From: an uncultured Bacilli bacterium
Lineage (GTDB): Bacteria > Bacillota_I > Bacilli_A > RF39 > UBA660
Direction: 5' to 3'
Assembly: GCA_934096805.1 (NCBI GenBank)
Contig: CAKOMW010000010.1
Span: 1-18,208, forward strand
DNA: 18,208 nt
The position numbers and the translations under genes are program-made. The notes below the pieces were generated by a model that saw only the letters and a list, made by a program, of their open reading frames with translations, was not told the DNA's origin and did no database searches. Below are positions 1 through 5,812 of the stretch, piece after piece. Numbering within the stretch: position 1 is the first letter of the stretch; every line of letters starts with the position of its first letter.

Positions 1-110
1 CACAAAATAATACTTTTTAGTATCCTTTTTTATATCAAAAGTTGTTTTTGTCTTAGGACAATTCTTGATTTTGTATATTGTTTTTTATACCAAATGTCAT
101 TTTTGCTCAT

Positions 111-139
111 TTGCATTGTGTTTTTATATAGTATATAGT
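111..139 (+). promoter_or_regulatory. sigma-A-like promoter of the small hydrophobic peptide
   Basis: TTGCAT (111-116), a 17-nt spacer and TATAGT (134-139) form a good sigma-A promoter. A second TATAGT lies at 127-132. A near-perfect palindrome, GTGCTA-T-TAGCAC (138-150), overlaps the end of the -10 box and the expected start of transcription. It could be a repressor site or a 5' stabilising hairpin of the RNA. Confidence 0.6.
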
Positions 140-172
140 GCTATTAGCACGTATCTTTGGGCGTTGACTTCA

Positions 173-196
173 CTTTCTATGAAAGCGAGGTGGTAG
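173..196 (+). promoter_or_regulatory. 5' hairpin and ribosome binding site of the small peptide
   Basis: CTTTC (173-177), loop TAT, GAAAG (181-185) form a small hairpin directly upstream of GAGGTGG (187-193), which is 5 nt before the ATG at 199. A hairpin abutting the SD is common in type I toxin mRNAs, where access to the SD is controlled; that role is inferred here. Confidence 0.5.
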
Positions 197-198
197 TT

Positions 199-279
199 AT
201 GAGGAAGAAAGATTTTTTAATCTTAACACTACTTATGGTTATCTTTTTATTATTAATTATCATCTTAGAAATACTTTAA
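199..279 (+). CDS. 26-aa hydrophobic peptide, candidate type I toxin
   Basis: The frame is ATG to TAA. It encodes a peptide with a short basic start (MRKKDF) followed by an almost unbroken Leu/Ile/Val/Met stretch to the C-terminus, enough for one membrane span. It has its own promoter (111-139), a strong SD with good spacing (GAGGTGG, 5 nt) and a terminator hairpin 65 nt downstream, so it is a complete transcription unit. A promoter on the opposite strand (381-409) fires into its 3' UTR. Short hydrophobic ORF, structured UTR and convergent antisense RNA are the hallmarks of type I toxin-antitoxin loci of Gram-positives (TxpA/RatA, BsrG/SR4 and Fst types). I do not recognise the peptide as a named family member. 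Toxicity is inferred from architecture. It could instead be a harmless small membrane peptide. Confidence 0.6.
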   Translation: MRKKDFLILTLLMVIFLLLIIILEIL

Positions 280-292
280 GTACTAATTAATC

Positions 293-331
293 ATAAAAGC
301 GACGTCTCTCTGATATAGAGAAGCGTCGCTT
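293..331 (-). terminator. hairpin in the toxin 3' UTR, possible antisense RNA terminator
   Basis: AAGCGACG (297-304) pairs with CGTCGCTT (324-331), with an inner TCTCT/AGAGA stem (307-311/317-321). On the minus strand the stem is followed by a short T run, so it could end an RNA entering from the promoter at 381-409. It could also help terminate the surface-protein gene ending at 440. On the plus strand it is a stable 3' UTR hairpin of the peptide mRNA. Confidence 0.45.
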
Positions 332-375
332 CCAAACCAAACAGGAAGCCGACGTTCAAAGAACGTGCTTCTTTA
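293..375 (-). ncRNA. putative antisense RNA (antitoxin candidate)
   Basis: A minus-strand promoter at 381-409 would start RNA near 374. That RNA is fully complementary to the 3' UTR of the peptide mRNA, including its terminator hairpin, and could end at the 297-331 hairpin, giving roughly 80 nt. 3' overlap is the arrangement of RatA and SR4 with their toxin mRNAs. The RNA's existence and ends are inferred from promoter and hairpin positions only. Confidence 0.4.
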
Positions 376-376
376 T
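345..376 (+). terminator. rho-independent terminator of the small peptide gene
   Basis: GAAGC-(CG bulge)-ACGTTC (345-357), loop AAA, GAACGT-GCTTC (361-371), followed by TTT and AT-rich DNA. The 11-bp stem with a 2-nt asymmetric bulge resembles the shared terminators I recall for TxpA/holin-like type I toxin loci, which is a similarity from memory and not a search. Confidence 0.7.
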
Positions 377-380
377 ATAT

Positions 381-409
381 AATATACTACTTATTTAATC
401 TTTATACAA
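381..409 (-). promoter_or_regulatory. minus-strand promoter converging on the peptide gene
   Basis: Read on the minus strand: TTGTAT (409-404), a 17-nt spacer, TATATT (386-381). Predicted start near 374, at the base of the peptide gene's terminator. There is no coding region immediately downstream on this strand, which favours a non-coding product. Confidence 0.5.
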
Positions 410-439
410 GTAGTTTTAATGAATTCATTTTTATAATAA

Positions 440-1696
440 TTAACTAACCTCAGGATGACCACAAGGTGCCACATCTAAATATCCTTTATAAGGATCGCTT
501 ATATTACCAGCACTATCCTTTACCCAAAAATATTTAGTACCTGATTTAAAATTACAGGTATCTACTATATTAGTCCATTTACTATCATTAAGATCTGGTT
601 TAGTATCTGTATCTGTTGCAATATAGCCTGTTATTTCATATTTTGAAGGCAACACATAAAATACAGCAGTACCCATAGTCCCATCAACATTAGTAATAAT
701 TGGAACTTTATTACTAAAATCTAGTTGGTAAGGTTTGTCGCTAGTGCCTTTTCCACCTGAAATCTTTACGTTAGATGACAGACTTAGGACTGGGCGGACC
801 GCAAGCCCGCCGTCGGAGACGCCGTTGCCGTTATTGACAAGGCCAGTCGAGTACACAAAGAAAGCGTTGCGGGAATTGACTGAACTCTGCGGAAGCAACC
901 ATGTATGTTGACTTTTATCTAACCAATTATTTGTTGTTTTACAATTTGTACTATCATAATCATAATCAGATAAGTTATTTGTACAATTTTTTGATGCTCC
1001 ATATCCATAATCACTTGCATACATTATTGCTATCTTTTTTGAGGCATCACTTTGGATTACTGGATTTGTTCCATAATAATAGCCACTTCTATTAGCATCA
1101 TTCTTTCTTTCATATTGCCACATTACATCACTTGTCATCTTTGAATCACTATATCCTCCAAGATAATACTTTGTTGTTCCTATCATGTTTTTTGCATCAG
1201 TATTTAATGTATTATAATAATCATTATTTAAATATGTATTTAATGTTCCTGTTACCCAGTTATTATATGAATTAGTTGTTGTATCTTGTGTTGTATTCCA
1301 GCTTTTATTTCCTATTGAAGTATCTCTTATTATTTTAAATCTATTTTCTATATTACCATTTGTGTCTTCAGTAGGTATTACTCCGATTATTCTCCATGTT
1401 TCATTATTAAATGTTACATAGTTCTTTACTACAGAGTCTCCTCCTCTATATCTATATTCTGTTGCAAATTTATTATCTACTTGAAGGGTGTTGTCTATTT
1501 CATGTGTTATTTGTTCTAAACCATTTGTTCCTACTGTTTTTGTTGCAAATTCCGTTGCATCCATTCCACTTTTTACACTTAGTTTTATTATATTCTTTGA
1601 CTCAACACTACTACTCCATTTTGCATATGATGCATTTGTAAGATTATAAGAGATTACTCCTGTTACTACAAGAAAAAGAATACCTACTAATGACAA
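440..1696 (-). CDS. DUF6273-like membrane-anchored surface protein, phase-variable N-terminus
   Basis: As sequenced, the open frame starts at TTG 1696 (418 aa). The natural start is very probably ATG 1796: the frame from it reads seven codons, enters a G10 run (1766-1775) and hits a stop. With 9 or 12 G it joins the long frame and adds 33 residues containing NPLFKDINDYNKYLL, giving about 451 aa. From TTG, a membrane span covers residues about 3-20, followed by NASYAKWSSSVES, similar to the start of other secreted proteins of gut Bacilli. Next comes a DUF6273-type domain (WRIIGV near 101-106; WLLPQ...NAFFVYSTG...AVRPVLSL near 263-307), then an Ig-like tail ending about residue 418 (KYFWVKDSAGNIS). 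Residues about 267-303 are encoded by a G+C-rich island (781-900). The partner gene ending at 13167 shares promoter, leader and N-terminus. Expected role: variable cell-surface binding protein (inferred). Confidence 0.75.
   Translation of the reverse strand: MSLVGILFLVVTGVISYNLTNASYAKWSSSVESKNIIKLSVKSGMDATEFATKTVGTNGLEQITHEIDNTLQVDNKFATEYRYRGGDSVVKNYVTFNNETWRIIGVIPTEDTNGNIENRFKIIRDTSIGNKSWNTTQDTTTNSYNNWVTGTLNTYLNNDYYNTLNTDAKNMIGTTKYYLGGYSDSKMTSDVMWQYERKNDANRSGYYYGTNPVIQSDASKKIAIMYASDYGYGASKNCTNNLSDYDYDSTNCKTTNNWLDKSQHTWLLPQSSVNSRNAFFVYSTGLVNNGNGVSDGGLAVRPVLSLSSNVKISGGKGTSDKPYQLDFSNKVPIITNVDGTMGTAVFYVLPSKYEITGYIATDTDTKPDLNDSKWTNIVDTCNFKSGTKYFWVKDSAGNISDPYKGYLDVAPCGHPEVS
781..900 (-). other. 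G+C-rich island inside the DUF6273-like domain
   Basis: I count 70 G/C in 120 bases (58%), against 13 in 60 (22%) in the adjoining bases 901-960. Codons switch to C/G-ending forms (CGC, GGC, GTC, AAC, TCC) exactly over the most variable part of the domain. The sharp borders point to insertion, conversion or templated rewriting of this segment. Confidence 0.75.
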
Positions 1697-1775
1697 TAGA
1701 TATTTATTATAGTCGTTTATATCTTTAAATAAGGGGTTTTGTTTTATTTTATTATTAGTATTTTGCCCCCCCCCC
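1599..1775 (-). repeat. 177-bp direct repeat, copy 1 (shared N-terminal module)
   Basis: 173 of 177 bases are identical to 14551-14727. It encodes the N-terminal cytoplasmic segment and membrane span plus YAKWSSSVES, and ends in the G10 run. Identity collapses immediately 3' of it in the coding sense. Confidence 0.95.
1766..1775 (-). repeat. G10 homopolymer tract, phase-variation switch
   Basis: Ten consecutive G on the coding strand, starting at codon 8 from ATG 1796. Tract length 9 or 12 gives the full protein, 10 gives a stop four codons after the tract. The same tract length is found at 14718-14727. Confidence 0.85.
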
Positions 1776-1796
1776 AGACGAATATTTGTTTACCAT

Positions 1797-1860
1797 ATTA
1801 CTTATTAGGTGTTTGCATGATGTATGTAAAAATATTTAGTTACACCCATCCTCCTCTTTA
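1797..1860 (-). promoter_or_regulatory. structured leader with SD upstream of the surface protein
   Basis: AGGAGG (1855-1850) is followed after 2 nt by a stem GGGTGT (1847-1842)/ACACCT (1812-1807) with a 29-nt loop, then 10 nt to ATG 1796. Without the hairpin the SD is 53 nt from the ATG; folding the stem makes the effective spacing about 12 nt. The second copy has the same geometry with compensating changes. Confidence 0.55.
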
Positions 1861-1875
1861 GTTTTCTATAACTTA

Positions 1876-1904
1876 ATTTTATATCAAAATTTTACTTTTT
1901 TCAA
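1876..1904 (-). promoter_or_regulatory. promoter of the DUF6273-like surface gene
   Basis: Minus strand: TTGAAA (1904-1899), 17-nt spacer, TAAAAT (1881-1876). The same arrangement (TTGAAA-17-TAGAAT) precedes the paralogue at 14828-14856, and the block from the -10 region to the SD is strongly conserved between the two. Confidence 0.55.
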
Positions 1905-1928
1905 GTACCTTTATTTCTTTTTATATTT

Positions 1929-1945
1929 TGTAGTTTAAATCTACA
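1929..1945. terminator. weak hairpin between two minus-strand genes
   Basis: TGTAG (1929-1933), loop TTTAAAT, CTACA (1941-1945). The stem is only 5 bp and the T run (TTTT) lies on the plus-strand side, so it is a poor terminator for the minus-strand gene that ends at 1950. Confidence 0.25.
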
Positions 1946-1949
1946 TTTT

Positions 1950-2237
1950 CTATCTTACTCTTTCATTTAAAGCAGATATTTCTTGTTCTAATAATTCTTT
2001 TTCACGATTCATAAAAACAGCTTCTTCAAACGTTACTCCAGCACCAACTCCACAAGTAAGTCCCACAACTGTCAATATTCCAGAATCACCAAAAAAAGCA
2101 TTAGCACCAATAGCAACACAACCACCAGCTAAGAAAAAGGCACTAGCACACATTTTATATGTATTTCTTTTTTTTAGTACCTTAATATTGGCTTTTAAGT
2201 TTTCCACATTCTTACTATTAACATTTAAATCTTCCAT
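1950..2237 (-). CDS. small membrane protein, unknown function
   Basis: 95 aa. The N-terminal ~27 residues are charged and polar, with a helix-like stretch (VENLKANIKVLKKRNTYK). Two short glycine/alanine-rich hydrophobic segments follow (about residues 29-47 and 52-68), then a charged C-terminal segment with heptad character (REKELLEQEISALNERV), suggesting a hairpin membrane protein with a coiled-coil end. The ATG is preceded by GGGGGAAA, a good SD, and by a sigma-A promoter at 2266-2294, so the gene is transcribed alone. I do not recognise a family. No enzyme motif is visible. Confidence 0.7.
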   Translation of the reverse strand: MEDLNVNSKNVENLKANIKVLKKRNTYKMCASAFFLAGGCVAIGANAFFGDSGILTVVGLTCGVGAGVTFEEAVFMNREKELLEQEISALNERVR

Positions 2238-2265
2238 TACTTTTCCCCCATCAAATTTTTTCTAT

Positions 2266-2294
2266 ATAATATCACATTTTTAGTATAATGTAAA
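2266..2294 (-). promoter_or_regulatory. promoter of the 95-aa membrane protein gene
   Basis: Minus strand: TTTACA (2294-2289), 17-nt spacer, TATTAT (2271-2266), about 29 nt before the start codon. Confidence 0.6.
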
Positions 2295-2318
2295 GAAAAA
2301 AGAGCGTTCCGCTCTTTT
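2291..2318 (-). terminator. terminator of the beta-helix surface protein gene
   Basis: Minus strand: AAAAGAGCG, loop GAA, CGCTCTTTT, then a T-rich run (TTCTTT). The stem is 2298-2306/2310-2318, directly after the stop codon at 2320-2322. Confidence 0.85.
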
Positions 2319-2319
2319 A

Positions 2320-3690
2320 TTAATTCATTCTTCTAAGTAATAATCTGCTTCCTGAAAGTCCTATAAGTGATACAACTGCAAGAGCTATATACATTGAACC
2401 ATTATCAAATGTTTCTGGATTTTCAGCTTTTTGGATTTTAGTATCTTTATACACTAAACTGTAAGTAGAGAACTTATCAGACTTAAACGAAATAGTACCA
2501 TCACCATTATTAGTAGCATCAAGAATAGTAACAACTCCATCATGAACTCTTATTACATAATAAACTCTTTTATAACCATCTTTTACTTTAGCAACAGCTT
2601 TAGGTATGCTAAGTTTAATCTTAACACTGCCATCTGCTTCAGTAATTTGTTCTACTTTAAGCCCATTTGCAGTAGCATTGAATAAATCAATATTATAGAA
2701 TCCTGCAACTTCATATTTTTTATTAGCAACAGCTTTATCAATTAAAGCCTTGTCACTTTCATTAACTTCTTCACTAGTTATAACATCAATATCTACTTTT
2801 TTAACTAATTCATTTTCTTTTACTATAACATATTCATCAGAACCTATTACTTTAAATTCTTTTTTATTATTAGCTAAAGTACCATTAGTAATACCAGCAA
2901 CTGAATCACCTTTTAAATTATAAGTTCCACCATTTACTATAGTAGTAGAATTATCTGTATATCCATACTTACTCCAGTCATAATCCCAAATAGCATAACC
3001 TTTGGCATTAACATCACCAGTACCATGGTAATTAAATGTACCATCATTTACTGTAACTTTTTCTTTACCAGTATAGAATCCCATATTACCAATAACAGCA
3101 CTACTTGGTTTATACATATTAAATGTACCACCATTTACTACCATAATACCATAGTCATCATTTTTAATGTACTTATCATTGTCATACATTTCAAATGTAC
3201 CGTCATCAATAGTTAATGTAGCCATAGTACCAGCTTTATTTTCTTCTGGTGTATACCAACCATTATCTATTAAAGATGAAATACCATTTTGAGTAACATA
3301 CTTTCCTCCATTAATAGTCATAGTACCATGATTTAATAATACATAGAAACTATTACCAGCAGCATCATGACGAGTATAGTTTCCTCCACTGATAGTTACT
3401 GTACCATCATTATACACTGGTGCCTTTTTATTGAAGCTGTTGCTAACATTACCAGTACCAGTTATAGTGGCAGTTGCACCTTTTTCAATTAAAATTGTGT
3501 GACCGCCTTTTTCATTTGTAACATCAAAACCACCTAAATTAATTTTAACATTACTACCTGCTTTAACAACAAGACCATCACTTACGTTTTTAGTTAATGT
3601 TATATCTTGTGTTACATCTTGAGCGTTAACTACGAATGGAAATGCACACATAGTTAATAGCCCTAATCCAAAAAATACTTTATTTTTCAT
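2320..3690 (-). CDS. sortase-anchored beta-helix surface protein
   Basis: 456 aa. Residues 1-23 form a classical signal peptide ending VNA before Q24. The middle (about 60-260) has irregular repeats of the type G-T-hydrophobic-T-I-x-G-G-x-Y/F (TVTISGGNY, TMTINGGKY, TLTIDDGTF, IMVVNGGTF, KVTVNDGTF, TIVNGGTY), as in right-handed parallel beta-helix adhesins. The region about 280-415 looks like a compact spacer domain. The C-terminus has NPETF (424-428), a hydrophobic span and RRMN, the layout of a sortase cell-wall sorting signal with an NPxTx motif instead of LPxTG. Start supported by AAAGGAGG 8 nt upstream. It has its own promoter (3712-3740) and terminator (2291-2318). Likely displayed on the cell wall, with adhesion or glycan binding as the plausible but unproven role. 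No sortase is encoded in the window. Confidence 0.85.
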   Translation of the reverse strand: MKNKVFFGLGLLTMCAFPFVVNAQDVTQDITLTKNVSDGLVVKAGSNVKINLGGFDVTNEKGGHTILIEKGATATITGTGNVSNSFNKKAPVYNDGTVTISGGNYTRHDAAGNSFYVLLNHGTMTINGGKYVTQNGISSLIDNGWYTPEENKAGTMATLTIDDGTFEMYDNDKYIKNDDYGIMVVNGGTFNMYKPSSAVIGNMGFYTGKEKVTVNDGTFNYHGTGDVNAKGYAIWDYDWSKYGYTDNSTTIVNGGTYNLKGDSVAGITNGTLANNKKEFKVIGSDEYVIVKENELVKKVDIDVITSEEVNESDKALIDKAVANKKYEVAGFYNIDLFNATANGLKVEQITEADGSVKIKLSIPKAVAKVKDGYKRVYYVIRVHDGVVTILDATNNGDGTISFKSDKFSTYSLVYKDTKIQKAENPETFDNGSMYIALAVVSLIGLSGSRLLLRRMN

Positions 3691-3711
3691 TTTCTAATCC
3701 TCCTTTATTAA

Positions 3712-3740
3712 ATTATAACATTAAAAAAAATAAAAAACAA
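3712..3740 (-). promoter_or_regulatory. promoter of the beta-helix surface protein gene
   Basis: Minus strand: TTGTTT (3740-3735), 17-nt spacer, TATAAT (3717-3712), about 22 nt before the start codon at 3690. Confidence 0.65.
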
Positions 3741-3783
3741 TATAATAAATATCAAAATTTTAATTTTAAGTGACAAATAGTGA

Positions 3784-3817
3784 CAAAAAAAGAAAATTGA
3801 TAAAAAACCAACTTTCT
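3784..3817 (-). terminator. terminator of the nusB-xseA-xseB operon
   Basis: Minus strand: AGAAAGTTG (3817-3809), loop of 9, CAATTTTCT (3799-3791) with one G-T pair, then TTTTTT. The stem overlaps the xseB stop codon. Confidence 0.8.
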
Positions 3818-4037
3818 ATTCTTCTACCTTAAACTCTTCTAAAGTATCATTTTTAACTACTTTATTTATTGTTTCACTAGCATTCTCTAGTATTTTATTA
3901 CAATCATTAGCAAGAAGCATTGCCTCGTTAAACTTAGCAATAGCATCATTAAGAGGCACTCCTCCATTTTCTAGTTCTTTTACAATATTCTCTAGTTTTT
4001 TCAGTTTTTCCTCAAAACTCATTTCTTCTTTTTTCAT
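3816..4037 (-). CDS. xseB: exodeoxyribonuclease VII small subunit
   Basis: 73 aa, the usual size. XseB packs as helical pairs on XseA to form exonuclease VII, which degrades single-stranded DNA in both directions in the cytoplasm. The family signature is clear: MSFEEKLKKLENIVKELENG near residues 6-25, followed by the second helix with FNEAMLLANDCNKILENA (46-63). The start ATG overlaps the xseA stop as ATGA (4034-4037), with GAGG in the end of xseA acting as SD, so it is translationally coupled to its partner. Last gene of the nusB-xseA-xseB unit; terminator follows at once. Confidence 0.95.
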   Translation of the reverse strand: MKKEEMSFEEKLKKLENIVKELENGGVPLNDAIAKFNEAMLLANDCNKILENASETINKVVKNDTLEEFKVEE

Positions 4038-5236
4038 TTATTTTCCTCCACATTCATAACTTTTGATATTATTTTTCCATCTGCTAGATCAGTTGTAATA
4101 ATAGAATCATTAGTAATATCACTAACACTAGTTATAACAACATCATCAATCTTAGTAATCGAATATCCTCTTTTTATAGTATTAATAGGATTTAAAGCAT
4201 CAAGTTTGTTTAAAATATTTATAAACTTATTGTTATTATCATTTAAATTTCTTTTTATAAGTAAATTTAATTTATCTACTAAGTTATCTAATTTTTGAGC
4301 TTTTACCTCATACATATTTCTTGGATTTTTCAAAACATAAGAATTAAGTAAACTAGTAATTTTATTTTTATTTATATCAAGTAAATTTAAAACAGATTTA
4401 TTACTTCTTATCTCTAATTGTTTTATATAATTTATTAAATCAATTGTATTTGGTACTGCAAGTTCCGCAGCAGCAGTAGGAGTCGGAGCTCTTAAATCAC
4501 TAACAAAATCACTTATTGTAAAATCAATTTCATGTCCAACTGCACTTATAATAGGTATTTCACTTTTAAATACAGCATCTGCAACTATTTCTTCATTAAA
4601 AGCCCACAAATCTTCAATAGAGCCTCCTCCACGTCCTAAAATAATAACATCTAAATCATAAGTATTAGCAAGCTCTATATTTTTTACAATATCTTCTTTA
4701 GCATTTTCACCTTGAACCAAAGATGGAAATATAAAAAGTTCAACCAATTTATATCTCCTGTTAATAGTAGTAATAATATCCCTTATAGCAGCGCCAGTCG
4801 GAGCAGTTATAATCCCAATCTTTTTAGGAAATTTAGGTATTTGTTTTTTATAACAATCATCAAAATACCCTTTTTCACCAAGTTTCTTCTTTAAACGTTC
4901 AAACTCTAAATAAAGATTACCCACACCATCTTCAAGCATTTCTTCAACATAAATTTGATAATTTCCACTTGCTTCATAACAACTAATTCTACCTACCACT
5001 AATACCTTAGATCCATCAACTGGTTTAAAATTAATTTTTTGAGCATTATTTCTAAACATAACCGCAAGTATTCTTGAAGATTCATCTTTTATTGTAAAAT
5101 ATAAATGTCCTGAAGAATGATTCTTAAAATTAGATATTTCCCCTTTCAAATAAACTACATTTAGATTAGAATCATTATCCATTTTATACTTAATATATTT
5201 ATTTATTTGAGTAACTGTTAAATATTTATCATTCAT
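4034..5236 (-). CDS. xseA: exodeoxyribonuclease VII large subunit
   Basis: 400 aa, somewhat shorter than Bacillus or E. coli XseA (about 450). Catalytic subunit of exonuclease VII. The N-terminal OB-fold (about residues 5-105) contains HSSGHLYFTIKD (40-51). The catalytic region shows TAPTGAAIRDI (144-154), GRGGGSIEDLWAFNEE (201-216) and SAVGHEIDFTISDF (231-244) with DLRAPTPTAAAELA (247-260), all hallmark motifs. A helical region follows, and KRGYSI near 358-363 is the conserved C-terminal motif. The missing length is in the helical stalk between about 265 and 350. It overlaps nusB by 8 nt upstream and xseB by 4 nt downstream, so the three genes are coupled. Confidence 0.97.
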   Translation of the reverse strand: MNDKYLTVTQINKYIKYKMDNDSNLNVVYLKGEISNFKNHSSGHLYFTIKDESSRILAVMFRNNAQKINFKPVDGSKVLVVGRISCYEASGNYQIYVEEMLEDGVGNLYLEFERLKKKLGEKGYFDDCYKKQIPKFPKKIGIITAPTGAAIRDIITTINRRYKLVELFIFPSLVQGENAKEDIVKNIELANTYDLDVIILGRGGGSIEDLWAFNEEIVADAVFKSEIPIISAVGHEIDFTISDFVSDLRAPTPTAAAELAVPNTIDLINYIKQLEIRSNKSVLNLLDINKNKITSLLNSYVLKNPRNMYEVKAQKLDNLVDKLNLLIKRNLNDNNNKFINILNKLDALNPINTIKRGYSITKIDDVVITSVSDITNDSIITTDLADGKIISKVMNVEENK

Positions 5237-5636
5237 CTTCTACCTCATTATGAAGAACACTATCAAGTACAGCATTAATCATTTTAACCACTTTTTCATC
5301 AGAGTACTTTTTCGATAATTCAACCGCTTCATTTATACACACAATATTTGGAGTATCTGTATACATAAGTTCATAAATACCCAAACAAATAATAGCTTTA
5401 TCAACTTTACCAAGTCTATTAATATCCCAATCTTTTAAATGCTTATTTGCAATAGATACAAGCTCATCATTATGTTTTATTATTTCTTTAATTGTATCAG
5501 TTACAAAAGAATTAGATAATTCTATTTGCTCTTTCACAAGAGCATCTACATCATATGAAATATTACTATTTTCATAAATATATATTTGATATAAAACTTT
5601 AATAATTATTTCCCTTAACTCACTACGATTTTTCAT
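5229..5636 (-). CDS. nusB: transcription antitermination factor NusB
   Basis: 135 aa from ATG 5636, chosen because GGAGG lies 8 nt upstream; an upstream in-frame start at 5666 has no SD. NusB binds boxA RNA with NusE (S10) in rRNA antitermination. The all-helical family pattern is visible: a basic start (MKNRSELREIIIKVLYQIY, with R in place of the usual RE.A motif) and the C-terminal signature DINRLGKVDKAIICLGIYEL followed by INEAVELSKKY near residues 80-120. First gene of the operon with xseA and xseB, as in many Firmicutes (nusB-folD-xseA-xseB in Bacillus); folD is absent here. TATAAT at 5658-5663 is the likely -10 box. Confidence 0.93.
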   Translation of the reverse strand: MKNRSELREIIIKVLYQIYIYENSNISYDVDALVKEQIELSNSFVTDTIKEIIKHNDELVSIANKHLKDWDINRLGKVDKAIICLGIYELMYTDTPNIVCINEAVELSKKYSDEKVVKMINAVLDSVLHNEVEDE

Positions 5637-5657
5637 TTTTATTTCCTCCACATAGAC

Positions 5658-5663
5658 ATTATA
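5658..5663 (-). promoter_or_regulatory. -10 box of the nusB operon
   Basis: TATAAT on the minus strand, 21 nt before the nusB SD-ATG unit begins to be transcribed; only a poor -35 (TTTTAA) is visible at 17-nt spacing. The leader would be short. Confidence 0.4.
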
Positions 5664-5748
5664 CACTATTTCACATAAAATTAAAATAATATTTCAGGAG
5701 TTTTAATATTTTATAAAAACACCAAAAATTAACTAAGCAATCAATAAT

Positions 5749-5781
5749 TTTAAGCAGGATTTAAGCAAGATTTAAGTAAGA
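5749..5781. repeat. three tandem 11-bp repeats upstream of nusB
   Basis: TTTAAGCAGGA, TTTAAGCAAGA and TTTAAGTAAGA in direct succession, followed by a 9-bp inverted repeat AAGATAACT/AGTTATCTT (5778-5786/5796-5804). The 177-bp gap between nusB and the next gene holds these elements and the terminator at 5817-5839; nothing coding is apparent. Confidence 0.6.
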
Positions 5782-5812
5782 TAACTACAATATTAAGTTA
5801 TCTTTTTTCTTT

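Noticed and set aside
1766..1775. Treating the surface genes as frameshifted pseudogenes.
   Set aside because: Both copies carry the same break at the same homopolymer, the rest of both frames is intact for over 400 codons, and leader and promoter are conserved, which fits a switch better than decay. An assembly error in tract length remains possible.
1851..1860. Upstream open reading frame starting at the ATG directly after the SD in copy 1 (MGVTKYFY...).
   Set aside because: The ATG touches the SD with no spacing and is absent from copy 2, which has ACA at that place. A conserved GTGTAA (start-stop) just after the SD in both copies is noted but is more simply part of the hairpin stem.
3025..3216. 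Open frames on the plus strand within the beta-helix, xseA and surface genes.
   Set aside because: They lack SD sites, are antisense to well-supported genes and encode low-complexity His/Leu/Tyr-rich products typical of shadow frames in AT-rich DNA.
5778..5804. Plus-strand terminator (AAGATAACT/AGTTATCTT followed by TTTT).
   Set aside because: No plus-strand transcription unit lies upstream; more likely a by-product of the repeat array or a regulatory site.
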